Of a DNA stretch of 64,000 bases, positions 42,186 through 51,177 are shown piece after piece. Source of the DNA: Burkholderia sp. S171 (GTDB lineage: Bacteria > Pseudomonadota > Gammaproteobacteria > Burkholderiales > Burkholderiaceae); the NCBI RefSeq assembly GCF_009766085.1, contig NZ_LMUF01000048.1:22433-86432 (forward strand), read 5' to 3'. Under the pieces are notes generated by a model that saw only the letters and a program-made list of their open reading frames with translations, had not been told where the DNA came from and ran no database searches. Position 1 is the stretch's first letter. The number at the start of each line of letters is the position of its first letter. The translations under genes were made by a program, and so were the position numbers.

Positions 42186-42372
42186 ACTGGGATCTGCAAA
42201 TCCAGATCGAGCAAGCTTTAGCGTGGGGCGCGAGCTCTCACGCTTGTCCTGACAGCGGACTCAGATGTCCGAAATGATCGGAATCCAAAGCCATTTATCT
42301 TCATTCCCCTGAGCCGTACTATCCCCAAGTCGCTGCGTGGAGTTCCCCGCAGCTTTACATTGGAGAACTCTC

Positions 42373-43509
42373 TTGAACAGCATCGCGACCGCAGCTAAGG
42401 GCTCGGGCAAGATCAGGGTGGGTGTTATCGGCTTGGGCCATTGGTCGGAATACGGGCACCTTCCTTCGCTGAAACTGCTGCCGGACTACGAACTGACGGC
42501 GGTCTACAGCCGCAGCCAGGAAAAGGCGGCATCGCTGGTCGCGCGTCATGGATTCAAATACGCGGCAGCTACGCTGCAGGAACTCGTGTCGCACCCCGAG
42601 GTCGATCTGGTGCTCGTGCTGACGCCTGCGTTTCAGCATGAAGAGGGCGTCCGTGCTGCCATCGAGGCCGGAAAGGACGTCTACTGCGAATGGCCTCTGA
42701 CGCCAAGCACTGTGCTATCTAACGAATTGCTCGCGTTGGCCGACAAAGCGGGCGTGCGTACCATCGTCGGTCTGCAACGGCGTCTCAATCCGGGCTACCG
42801 CTATGTACGCGATTTGCTGGACCAGGGCGAGATCGGCGAAATACGTTCGGTACGCCTGCACGTGAGCGTCGAGTACTTCCAGCGTGAACGGCCAGCGTCG
42901 CTTTACTACACCATTCCCGAAGCGAATTTTTCCAGCCTTCTGTCGATCTATGGCGGCCATTTCCTGGACGCCTTGTTTTCGACGATGGTCGGCTATCCGC
43001 TGAGCTTGTCGGCGCTGACCGTCAATCAGTTCAAGGAAATAACGCTGGTGGAAACCGGTGAAACGCTACCCCACTCGAGCCCGGATCAGGTCGTGCTGGC
43101 AGGGACCTTCGCCAATGGCGCCGTTCTGAGCGTTCATCTGGAAGCGGGAAAGCGCAATAACTTCGGTATGCAGATCGATATCACCGGCAGCAAGGGCGAC
43201 CTGAAAATATCGAATACCACCAGCTTCGGCGATACCTTCAACCGTATCGAAATCGCCCGAGGGGATGCACAACCGCTATCCGCGCTGGCTATTCCGGCGG
43301 AATATGATTGGCTGCCGCCGGGAGAACTTGGGGCAAGCGTTGTTGAGTTGGCGAACCTGTATGCCGCCCATGCACGTGACGTAAAGAGTGGTTCGACGCT
43401 CGCGCCCACTTTCGTGGATGCGATCCGCATGCATGAATTGATCGAACAGATCGTGGAATCGGATCGTTCCGGCAAGCGCGTCCCGCTTTCCTTCAGCACG
43501 CCCGGTTAA
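42373..43509 (+). CDS. Gfo/Idh/MocA-family oxidoreductase
   Basis: NAD(P)-dependent sugar or cyclitol dehydrogenase-like protein (378 aa). The N-terminal Rossmann domain shows IRVGVIGLGHWSEYGHLP and the typical YSRSQEKAASLVARHGF. CEWPLTPS corresponds to the family EKP motif with the Lys replaced by Trp; the Lys is usually catalytic, so activity may be altered. The C-terminal alpha/beta domain follows. The start is probably a TTG at 42373 with GGAG seven bases upstream; a GTG at 42337 is possible but lacks such a site. It is a single-gene unit, and no substrate can be inferred from its neighbours. Confidence 0.85.
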   Translation: MNSIATAAKGSGKIRVGVIGLGHWSEYGHLPSLKLLPDYELTAVYSRSQEKAASLVARHGFKYAAATLQELVSHPEVDLVLVLTPAFQHEEGVRAAIEAGKDVYCEWPLTPSTVLSNELLALADKAGVRTIVGLQRRLNPGYRYVRDLLDQGEIGEIRSVRLHVSVEYFQRERPASLYYTIPEANFSSLLSIYGGHFLDALFSTMVGYPLSLSALTVNQFKEITLVETGETLPHSSPDQVVLAGTFANGAVLSVHLEAGKRNNFGMQIDITGSKGDLKISNTTSFGDTFNRIEIARGDAQPLSALAIPAEYDWLPPGELGASVVELANLYAAHARDVKSGSTLAPTFVDAIRMHELIEQIVESDRSGKRVPLSFSTPG

Positions 43510-43744
43510 GCCCAGCACCCAGCACGCCGGTCGATGAGCTGGCAGTCCGGCCGACGTGGTCGCGACAGAGACCGGCTTTGCGGACTCCGAACGGATGCGC
43601 CGCGCGTTTGTGCGCGCCTTTGGCCATCCCCCACAGGTCATACGAAACAATGCGAGGGTGGAATTTTCCACTGCCTGATCGCATAGGTGCTATCGAGCAG
43701 CGGACAAGGAAGGCTTTCTTCTCCATCATCCGCCGCCTCGATGT

Positions 43745-44425
43745 TCAGCCCGCAGCTTGCACGATCAGTTTCGCGACCGCATCCGGTTGAGAGAGCATCG
43801 CCACATGACTTGCCGCGACGGTCACAGTCGTTGCGTCGATCCGTGCAGCCATCTTCTTCTGGAGTTCCGGATGGATGGTGTGATCCTCGCTGGCGAGCAA
43901 ATACCAGCTGGGCTTTTCCTTCCAGGCCGGCGCAGTGACTTCGCCGCCGAGCGCCGCGCCCGCCAGCGGATTTTGCGTCGCAAAGATCAACGCGCGCTCG
44001 GCTGCCGTCAGATCCTGGGCAAATACTTCATCGACCCCTTCACGCGTGAGTTTGAAAAAATGATGCTCATCAGGGCGGACGACCTCAAGCAAACGAGTGG
44101 GTGGCCCACCGGCGCCGAGCGATGCAGCCGACTCGCCAACATCCGGAGCGAATGCCGCGACATAGACGAGACCCGCTACCTTCGGATCGGATCCCGCTTC
44201 GGTAATCACCGCGCCGCCGTACGAATGACCCACCAGCAGTAACGGACCGTCTATCAGCGCAATCGCGCGCTTCACTGTCGCCACGTCTTCGGTCAGCGAT
44301 GCCAGCGAGAGCGACACCGCCGTACCCATGAGACCGGCAGCGTCGATGAGCGGCAAGACTTTCTCCCAAGCCGAGGAATTGGCCCAGGCGCCGTGAACGA
44401 AAAGAATATTGGTTGTCTTCGCCAT
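43745..44425 (-). CDS. Alpha/beta hydrolase
   Basis: Protein of 226 aa with an alpha/beta-hydrolase fold. NILFVHGAWANSSAWEKVLP forms the first strand and oxyanion region, the nucleophile elbow is GHSYGG, the acid is probably in LASEDHTI, and the catalytic His is in AASHVAML near the end. This compact form resembles esterase-like proteins annotated as salicylate esterase or EstC-type, but the substrate is unknown. No signal peptide is seen. It stands between the oxidoreductase and an MFS gene. Confidence 0.9.
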   Translation of the reverse strand: MAKTTNILFVHGAWANSSAWEKVLPLIDAAGLMGTAVSLSLASLTEDVATVKRAIALIDGPLLLVGHSYGGAVITEAGSDPKVAGLVYVAAFAPDVGESAASLGAGGPPTRLLEVVRPDEHHFFKLTREGVDEVFAQDLTAAERALIFATQNPLAGAALGGEVTAPAWKEKPSWYLLASEDHTIHPELQKKMAARIDATTVTVAASHVAMLSQPDAVAKLIVQAAG

Positions 44426-44618
44426 GATTGTTGTCCTGTCGCGTGCGACTGCTGTCGCGGTGTATGTCGGGATGACGAAGGTGCATTGTCAGTTTGACGG
44501 TCCCGATCGTGAGGGCAAAGATCCCACCTTTTCGGCCATTGTGCTATTTCACCAGCAGAAAGCGACCCGTCTCAAGGATTGCCGGGCCTGCTGGAACTGT
44601 CTTTGTGGCGCGGCCCGG

Positions 44619-45887
44619 TCACTTTTCGAGCACGTCCTTGAGCGTCGTGCGAGTGGTGTTGAACGTCATCATCACGACCACGCTGAGCGCGGCGAGCAGG
44701 GCGCCAAAGCGCATTGTTGCTGCCATGCCCAGGTGGTCCACCACGGCGCCACCGGCAAGCGAGCCGAGCGCAATCGCGATCTGCACGGTACTGACGAACA
44801 TCGACGAACCGGCTTCCGGGCGGCCAGGCGAGCTCAGTTGCATCCAGACGCTCAAGCAAAGCGGAATCGCGCCGTAGGCCAGTCCCCACAAAGCCACGGC
44901 GGCAATCACGCCTGCACGGGAACCCTGAACCATGGGCAATGCGAGCAGGGCGACCAGCACGAGCGTGCCAAGCACGAGCAAGGACGTCTTCAAATGGCGC
45001 GTCACGATGGCCGACACCGCAAAGTTCGCGACGAAGCCCACGACCCCGAAGCCGAGCAGAACGGCGGTGATCCATGAAGCGCCGAACGAAGCATTGCGTT
45101 CAAGGAAGGGCGCGATATACGTATAGGCGGCAAAATGGGCGCCGAACAGAAGACCGACCATTAACAAACTGCGGCGCACGCTCGAGCGCGCCAGCATCGC
45201 CCGGAAGTCGTCGGTGCGCATCGCGGCCTTCGGTGCGAGAGACGGCAAGAACACAGCCTGCGCTGCCAACGCGACAGCGGCGAGCACTGCTGTTGCAGCA
45301 AACGACATGCGCCACGACGTCAGGTTCGCAATCAAGGTGCCGAGCGGCACGCCGATCACGGTCGCCAGCGTAATGCCCATGAAAATGGTCGCGCTTGCTC
45401 GTGCTGCCTGATCCTCGCGGACCAGTTGCCCGGATGCGCCAAGCGCGACAGTCCAGAAGCCGCCGAGGCTGGCGCCCAGCAGTGCCCGGCCGATCAGCAT
45501 CACAGCAAAGCTTGGCGCGATGGCGGAAATCAGGTTCGATGCGAGCAGCAGGACGGCCAGCGTCAGCAGGATCAGGCGCCGGTTGATGCGCCCTGCGGCG
45601 AGCAGCAGCGCGGGCGCCGATATCGCGGCGATGATGCCCGGCGTTGTCACCATGAGCCCGGCGGTGCCCGGCGTGACACCGAGGTCCCGCGCGATCTGAG
45701 GCAACAGCCCGACGGGCAGGTATTCCGTCGCGACGAAAGCGAATGACCCCACCGCGACCGACAAGACCGCAAGCCACGACGGGCCGCGCGAGGCGGGTTC
45801 AATAGCGGGGATCGGCACGGCGGACGGCGCGCCGTCGCCTGCAAGCGACGGGCCCCCCGACGGGCAGACAAGTTGTTGGGTATCCAT
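44619..45887 (-). CDS. MFS transporter, sugar efflux/AraJ-like (DHA1 type)
   Basis: Twelve-helix MFS protein (422 aa). It has the DHA1-like motifs FVATEYLPVGLLPQIARDLGV in helix 1, RRLILLTLAVLLLASNLISA after helix 2, GRALLGASLGGFW in helix 4 and IGVPLGTLIANLTSWRM in helix 5. The start at 45887 has GGAG 8 bases upstream. It is divergent from a LysR-type regulator gene, which probably controls it. The direction (efflux) is inferred from the family; the substrate may be a drug, sugar or aromatic compound. Confidence 0.9.
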   Translation of the reverse strand: MDTQQLVCPSGGPSLAGDGAPSAVPIPAIEPASRGPSWLAVLSVAVGSFAFVATEYLPVGLLPQIARDLGVTPGTAGLMVTTPGIIAAISAPALLLAAGRINRRLILLTLAVLLLASNLISAIAPSFAVMLIGRALLGASLGGFWTVALGASGQLVREDQAARASATIFMGITLATVIGVPLGTLIANLTSWRMSFAATAVLAAVALAAQAVFLPSLAPKAAMRTDDFRAMLARSSVRRSLLMVGLLFGAHFAAYTYIAPFLERNASFGASWITAVLLGFGVVGFVANFAVSAIVTRHLKTSLLVLGTLVLVALLALPMVQGSRAGVIAAVALWGLAYGAIPLCLSVWMQLSSPGRPEAGSSMFVSTVQIAIALGSLAGGAVVDHLGMAATMRFGALLAALSVVVMMTFNTTRTTLKDVLEK

Positions 45888-46247
45888 ATGATGTTCTCCG
45901 GTTCGGCGAAATGCGCAGTGTCGGCGTCGGGGTGCACAGTGGGCGTGCACGACTGCCGATCACTACTGTTTGCTGAAACGAAGGATAGGGGCTTCGATGG
46001 GGAATGTGGTTCCCCTTGAGCGCGCCGCGCGGGCGACGGGATATCATCAGAGCGCTTTGGCCGGCACGATACGACGAATCGTGATCGAAAAGGCAGCGAC
46101 CGCGCGTGCAACCGTTTCAAGGGATGAGCGCTTATTTGGCGCCCTGGCAGTCGACTATATGGACGATCTGTTCACAAGAATGGCTGCGGTTGAGCTTCCC
46201 ATGCCGCTTGCTCGGACGCCTCGGAACTCGCTTGAGAGGACATTGAT
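45888..46247. other. Divergent control region between MFS and LysR genes
   Basis: About 360 bases without a supported gene. A frame on the plus strand (45970-46428) runs through it into the LysR gene in a different phase; its first 80 codons have ordinary composition, but I recognise no motif and it overlaps the regulator start. A LysR-type T-N11-A site is expected here but was not assigned. Confidence 0.35.
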
Positions 46248-47237
46248 TTGGCTCCTGGAAACTTCAACGATATCGCGACGTTCGTCTCTGTGGTCAGGGC
46301 CGGCACCTTCACGTCGGCGGCACAGCAACTCGGCATCACGCGCTCTGCAGTGGGCAAGATCATTGCGCGTCTGGAGACTCGCCTGCAGGTTCGCCTGCTC
46401 CACCGGACGCCGCAGAGCCTGGGTCTGACGGACGACGGAGCGGTGTATTTTGCGCGGTGTACACAAATTCTGGAAGATCTCGAAGAGACCGAGACGGCAA
46501 TGGCGGTACGGAGCGCGACGCCAGCAGGAACGCTGCGCATCAGCCTGCCGGTCGCGCTTGGGCATCGGCAAGTGCTCCCGGTCATAGAGTCGTTTCTTGA
46601 GAGTTGGCCCGCCGTGACGGCCGAGGTCAGCTTCACGGACAGGTTTGTCGATCTGGTCGATGAGGGATTCGATATCGCCGTGCGGGTCGGTGAGCCCAAG
46701 CCGGACTCACGCCTGATCGCGCGTACAGTCGCGACGCAGAAGCTGCTGACCTGCGCTTCGCCGGATTACCTCGCAAAGCGAGGCGTACCGGCGGTGCCGT
46801 CCGAGCTTGCAAATCATGAATGCCTACACTTCGTGAGCTTGGGACGTCCTCAAGCCTGGTCGTTTGCCGGCACCGGGCAAGAGACCGTGAACACGAATGG
46901 CCGGTTGAGAATGGACAGTGCGGACGCGCTCGTCAACGCGGCGGTCAATGGCGCCGGCATCGTCAATCTGCCTTCCTACTTGCTCGCGGCTGACATCGGG
47001 CAAGGGCGCTTGCAACCCATCCTGCAGGCATTTGCGGTCGAAGCACTGCCTATTCGGGCGATCTATCCATCGCGACGACATCTCGCGCCCAGGGTTCGCC
47101 GCTTTATCGATTGCTTGTTTGATGCGTGGCAACCGTTGCCGCCCTGGGAGCGTGACAACGCGTGGGACCGGGCTGATACGTCTGCGCCTAGTGGAACACC
47201 GTCCACACGAGGGACAAAGAAAAGCCAGCCAGGATGA
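46248..47237 (+). CDS. LysR-family transcriptional regulator
   Basis: Regulator of 329 aa. The N-terminal helix-turn-helix reads FNDIATFVSVVRAGTFTSAA, then QQLGITRSAVGKIIARLETR and LLHRTPQSLGLTDDGAVYF. The effector domain follows (LRISLPVALGHRQVLPVIESFL, VGEPKPDSRLIARTVATQKLLTC). The start appears to be TTG at 46248 with GAGAGGA upstream, since no ATG or GTG fits the conserved N-terminus. The C-terminal 30 residues are Pro/Ser/Thr-rich and unusual. It is divergent from the MFS gene, the common regulator/target layout. Confidence 0.92.
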   Translation: MAPGNFNDIATFVSVVRAGTFTSAAQQLGITRSAVGKIIARLETRLQVRLLHRTPQSLGLTDDGAVYFARCTQILEDLEETETAMAVRSATPAGTLRISLPVALGHRQVLPVIESFLESWPAVTAEVSFTDRFVDLVDEGFDIAVRVGEPKPDSRLIARTVATQKLLTCASPDYLAKRGVPAVPSELANHECLHFVSLGRPQAWSFAGTGQETVNTNGRLRMDSADALVNAAVNGAGIVNLPSYLLAADIGQGRLQPILQAFAVEALPIRAIYPSRRHLAPRVRRFIDCLFDAWQPLPPWERDNAWDRADTSAPSGTPSTRGTKKSQPG

Positions 47238-47559
47238 TCGATGCACAACGCTGCACCTGCCCTGAGAGAGCATAGGTGCGATTGTCGGCTATCTGAACCG
47301 CCATGTCGATCGGTGCAGAGACTCGCTCTTCGGAATCGTCTGCCGCAAGCAAAACGATCAGTATTCCTATTGATGAATTTCCGGCGCGGCGGGGCCGGTC
47401 GTGACAGTCGCGGACTCAATCGCACATTCAATTCGCATTTGCATTTTGCAGATCACTGGGCACTGGCGATTGCCCGATGTTGGCCACAGTGCGGACCCTC
47501 GCCCTTATCTCTGTCGGCGAACACATCGCGCAACGAGCCCAGTGACGAAAAAGTGTCAC

Positions 47560-47610
47560 TTGATTTTTTAAATAAATAATAATATAAACGCAAATCATTC
47601 TTATTTATGA
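47560..47610 (+). promoter_or_regulatory. AT-rich promoter with Fur-box-like site before the TonB receptor
   Basis: The stretch 47565-47612 is strikingly AT-rich. Around 47584-47602 an element containing AAATCATTCTTATT matches the Fur-box right half and about 11 of 19 consensus positions. A TonB-dependent siderophore receptor gene follows directly, so iron repression is likely. The preceding 47238-47559 holds no supported gene. Confidence 0.55.
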
Positions 47611-47697
47611 AATGATCGAGGGATGCGTTTCATTCGAAGTTGGCATAAACCGCCGGCCTTCGGGATCGCGTTCCAACGCTCATTCGGGGGTTTAACC

Positions 47698-49875
47698 ATG
47701 CGTCGGGGAAAAGGGGCGGGCAGACGGTTGCCGCTCGATAAAAGGGGGCCGCTCGTCAGCGCTTTGCTGGCGGCCGGCTTGATCGGTATGGCAGTACGAC
47801 CGGCGATAGCCGATACAGATACAACCAGCAGCACAGCAGTTCCCGCGACGGATGAGTCCAACGCGCAACAGCTTCCTCCGGTAGCGGTCACCAGCCAGCG
47901 GGCACACGGCTTTGCGCCGGCATCGGTCGAAACCGGCCCGTATCGCGGAATGGATGCGCTGGATGTGCCCGCCACGGTGAATGTGGTAACGCGCAGCGTG
48001 ATGGATGCTCAGGGAGATACCGGCCTTTACGACGCGCTGCGCAACGTGGCCGGCGTCACGCGCCAGCAACTCAGCGGCCTTGCTTACGATAACCTGTCGA
48101 TTCGCGGCGTCCCGCTCGACAACCGCGCAAGCTTCTACTTCAACGGGATCCTGCCGATCGACAACAACATCTGGATGCCGATGGAGGACAAGGAGCGCGT
48201 CGAAGTTCTGAAAGCGGCGTCCGCGCTCTACTACGGTTTTGCCGCGCCGGCCGGCATCGTGAACATGGTGACCAAGCGCGCCGGGACCGAGCCGGTCACG
48301 AGCGTCTCGGTGCTCGGTGATTCGCGAGGGTCGTACGGCACGCATGTCGATATCGCCCGGCGGTTTGGGACGGACGATCAGTTCGGCGTCCGCATCAATG
48401 CGATGGACGAGCATGTCGAGACGCCGATCGACGGCGATCACGGCTACCGGAAGTTCATCAGCGCGGCGCTCGACTGGCGTGTGAACAGCCGCCTGACGCT
48501 TCAGTACGATCTTGAGCACATCGAGACGAGCGTTGTTGAGCAGGCGGGCATCGTGCCGCTCGCGGCGAACAAGCAGGGCGTCATCTCGCTCCCTGGCATT
48601 CCTGATCCAAACAAACTATTGTCGGGCGCGGGCTATCCGACGCGTTCCAGCGCCGATACGAACCTGTTCCGCGCCAACTACGCGTTATCGGATAACTGGA
48701 GCGTGAACCTTGCTGCGGGCGAGTCGATCACGCGGCGCGACCGCTGGAACTGGGTCTTCCAGAAGTACAACGTGACAACGGGCGCCGGCACCGTGCAGGC
48801 CACCCAGCAAAATGGTCAGCGGTACCAGAACGAGACGGTCCGTCTCGAGACGAATGGCGTGTTCAAGACCGGCTCAATCAGTCACGACCTGACGATGGGC
48901 GTCTCGCAGGACTGGATGTATCAGCCGAACTTCACGTCCTACACATTCACTGCGCCGCAAAACCTTTACAACCCCGTCGACATCACCGCGCTGACGCCTA
49001 GCGGTACGCCCAAGCAGTTCTTCGCGCAGCATATTCGCAACGGCGGCGCTTATGTGTTCGATCGGATCGACTTGACCTCGCGGTTGCAATTCATCCCGGG
49101 GCTACGGCAATCCGAATACGTTACGTCGCAGGCTGGAACGCCCAACTTCGACATCAGCAGGACGACACCCTCCGCGAGCCTGAGTTACAGGGTGACGCCC
49201 AACACCAGCGTCTACGCGAGCTACGTTGAAGCGTTGGAGTCCGAAGGAAGCGCGCCCGCGACCGCCGAAAATGCCAACCAGATCCTGCCTGCCGGTGTCA
49301 GCAAACAGGAAGAAATCGGCGTGCGGACCCGGCTCACGAACAACATGCTTGCGTCGGTTGCGTTGTTCAATTTGCGTCAGCCATCGACCGGTACCAACGC
49401 CGATAACGTCTTCGTGATGAACGGCAATGCACGGTATCGAGGCGTCGAATTTTCGCTGCAAGGGGATCTGACGCGCGATCTGTCGGTCATTGCTTCCGCG
49501 GTCTACCTCGATGCGACGCAGGTCGACTCGCCCGATCCGACGCTGGTAGGCAAGACACCTGAAAACGCGGCCCACGTCACGGCAAGCCTGTTTGCCGACT
49601 ATCGCATACCGGCGGTGGCCGGGCTGTCGATCAACGGCGGTCTCTACTACATCGGGTCTCGCGCGGTGAACGATCTGGATCAGGCATCAATTGGCGGCTA
49701 TACGTTGTTCACCGCCGGCCTGCGCTACACCACGCGCATCTTCGGCAAGCGGGCAACGATCCAGGCGAACCTCGAAAACGCGACCAACAAGCGCTACTGG
49801 AGCGCGGTTGGATCGAACCAGATTGGTGTCGGCCTCGGGCGCACGCTCGAGCTCAGTTCGACATTCGATTTCTAG
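47698..49875 (+). CDS. TonB-dependent siderophore receptor
   Basis: Outer-membrane receptor (725 aa) for a ferric siderophore. A signal peptide (LVSALLAAGLIGMAVRPAIA) precedes the plug domain (DVPATVNVVTRSVMDAQ, LYDALRNVAGVTRQQLSG, LSIRGVPLDNRASFYFNG) and a 22-strand barrel ending in ...LELSSTFDF with the usual terminal Phe. The start at 47698 gives a normal signal peptide and has GGGGG upstream; an in-frame ATG at 47623 would add 25 residues. FpvA/FhuE-like receptors of this sort often take up hydroxamate-type siderophores, but the ligand is unknown. The promoter carries a Fur-type site. No siderophore synthesis genes are nearby, so uptake may be of a foreign siderophore. Confidence 0.92.
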   Translation: MRRGKGAGRRLPLDKRGPLVSALLAAGLIGMAVRPAIADTDTTSSTAVPATDESNAQQLPPVAVTSQRAHGFAPASVETGPYRGMDALDVPATVNVVTRSVMDAQGDTGLYDALRNVAGVTRQQLSGLAYDNLSIRGVPLDNRASFYFNGILPIDNNIWMPMEDKERVEVLKAASALYYGFAAPAGIVNMVTKRAGTEPVTSVSVLGDSRGSYGTHVDIARRFGTDDQFGVRINAMDEHVETPIDGDHGYRKFISAALDWRVNSRLTLQYDLEHIETSVVEQAGIVPLAANKQGVISLPGIPDPNKLLSGAGYPTRSSADTNLFRANYALSDNWSVNLAAGESITRRDRWNWVFQKYNVTTGAGTVQATQQNGQRYQNETVRLETNGVFKTGSISHDLTMGVSQDWMYQPNFTSYTFTAPQNLYNPVDITALTPSGTPKQFFAQHIRNGGAYVFDRIDLTSRLQFIPGLRQSEYVTSQAGTPNFDISRTTPSASLSYRVTPNTSVYASYVEALESEGSAPATAENANQILPAGVSKQEEIGVRTRLTNNMLASVALFNLRQPSTGTNADNVFVMNGNARYRGVEFSLQGDLTRDLSVIASAVYLDATQVDSPDPTLVGKTPENAAHVTASLFADYRIPAVAGLSINGGLYYIGSRAVNDLDQASIGGYTLFTAGLRYTTRIFGKRATIQANLENATNKRYWSAVGSNQIGVGLGRTLELSSTFDF

Positions 49876-49917
49876 CGCTTTGCGCCTCTTCCCACATTAG
49901 ACTTACAAGAAACCATC

Positions 49918-50607
49918 ATGCAGGCAAGCACACTAAAAAATAACGTCGAACCGGCGGCGGCATCCCAGGACAGCGGGCAGAAATCGCGCTCGCGCCGCAG
50001 CACCTTTCTCAAGTGGCTTCGTAAGGTCCACGGCTGGATTGGATTGTGGGGCGCGGTACTTGGCCTGCTTTTTGGCGTAACAGGGATCCTCCAGAATCAT
50101 CGCGCGACGATGAAGATCAAGGTCGGCGGTCAGAGCGTATCGACAATCCAGGTCGCCATGCCGGCACCGCCGCCGAAATCGCCTGCTGAACTTGCGCAAT
50201 ATCTACAGGCCGAATTGAAGCTCGACCGGCCTGCTGAGCGAGTGACGCGTGAAAAGGCTAAACCCGTCACGTGGGGCGACCAGTCCGTGATCCAGCCCGA
50301 GCACTGGGTGATTCGCTTTATCGCGCCGCACTATCTGGTCACGGCCGATATGTGGAAAGGCGGGAGCCTCGTCAACGTCGAACGCCGCGATCAGGGTTTG
50401 ATCAGCACTCTTGAAGGGTTGCATCGCTCGGAGGGAGCGGGCGTTGGCTGGATCCTGTTTGCGGATTCAATCGCGGGCAGCCTCATTCTGCTGTCGCTCA
50501 CTGGCGTGCTGCTCTGGACCGAGCTCACTCGCCGCAAGACAATCGGTGCTTCGATTTTCGTCGTGTCTCTGGTGACGATGATCGTATTGGCGTTGCAGTC
50601 TGCGTAG
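49918..50607 (+). CDS. PepSY-associated transmembrane protein
   Basis: Inner-membrane protein of 229 aa in the PepSY_TM group. The first helix reads WLRKVHGWIGLWGAVLGLLFGVTGILQNH, a periplasmic domain follows, and the second and third helices are AGSLILLSLTGVLLWTELTRR and IGASIFVVSLVTMIVLALQ. Such genes commonly follow TonB-receptor genes and are thought to reduce or release iron from siderophores. It lies 42 bases after the receptor stop and is probably co-transcribed and iron-regulated. Confidence 0.9.
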   Translation: MQASTLKNNVEPAAASQDSGQKSRSRRSTFLKWLRKVHGWIGLWGAVLGLLFGVTGILQNHRATMKIKVGGQSVSTIQVAMPAPPPKSPAELAQYLQAELKLDRPAERVTREKAKPVTWGDQSVIQPEHWVIRFIAPHYLVTADMWKGGSLVNVERRDQGLISTLEGLHRSEGAGVGWILFADSIAGSLILLSLTGVLLWTELTRRKTIGASIFVVSLVTMIVLALQSA

Positions 50608-50624
50608 TGCGCACTTGAGATCCG

Positions 50625-50935
50625 TCATCCATTCCGATGCGCACGAAACATGACGGATGCCGGTTTGCCAGTTCGCGGATCGATTGGCTCTTGTAGCGCG
50701 CGAAGCGTCAGTCCGCTCGTTTCTATGAGTTCTAGCCGCCACAACCCAGATCGATAACCCTCTCCGGGCTGCACCCAAGGACCGCATCCAGGATCGCGCG
50801 ATCGGTCACCAATCGCCGGCTCTCGATTTCGCCGCCACGGACCGCATTCGTCCAGGGCGCAGCGTTCCGCTTCCATGCCTCGATTATCTTGCCGTCGCTC
50901 AAAGGTTCGATGCTCATCGCTCGTCCATTCGCCAT
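50625..50935 (-). pseudogene. SAM-dependent methyltransferase with internal deletion
   Basis: The first 67 codons (50935 down to 50735) read ALDECGPW-like flanks and SIEPLSDGKIIEAWKRNAAPWTN, ending in the SAM-binding start ERVIDLGCGG and an immediate stop. The same gene's C-terminus then appears in the same strand: LIETSGLTLRALQEPIDPRTGKPASVMF, ending at 50625. A class I methyltransferase should have about 130-150 more residues between these parts, so a deletion removed the core. The gene cannot be functional. Confidence 0.75.
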
Positions 50936-51059
50936 GCCGAGCGCAAATCATCCCACGCAGCCGGCCGGTTCAAACGGCTGTCGAAAAAATCCCTGAACCG
51001 CCCCCTTGCAGCCCGAACCCTCGATCCGGGCGACCAAGCTTTCGGGCGCCTGACGTATA

Positions 51060-51177
51060 TCGAATAAGGGTTTTAGCGGATGCCAACCGAGGATTTGCTT
51101 GCTATCCTAGGCAAAGATGAAATAAATTACAGCAGACGAAAAAAAATTCATTTTTCGCTTTTGCACGTGGAGAAGAC
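51060..51177 (+). promoter_or_regulatory. Promoter/operator region of the tetritol operon
   Basis: The 118 bases before the SorC/EryD-type gene are AT-rich. CGAAAAA (from 51138) and TTTTTCG (to 51158) form an inverted repeat around AATTCA, a candidate site for the regulator. GTGGAGAAG supplies the ribosome-binding site. No -35/-10 pair could be fixed with confidence. Confidence 0.4.

Noticed and set aside
45970..46428. A 152-codon frame before and into the LysR gene
   Set aside because: Its second half overlaps the well-supported LysR helix-turn-helix region in another phase; no motif was recognised in the first half.
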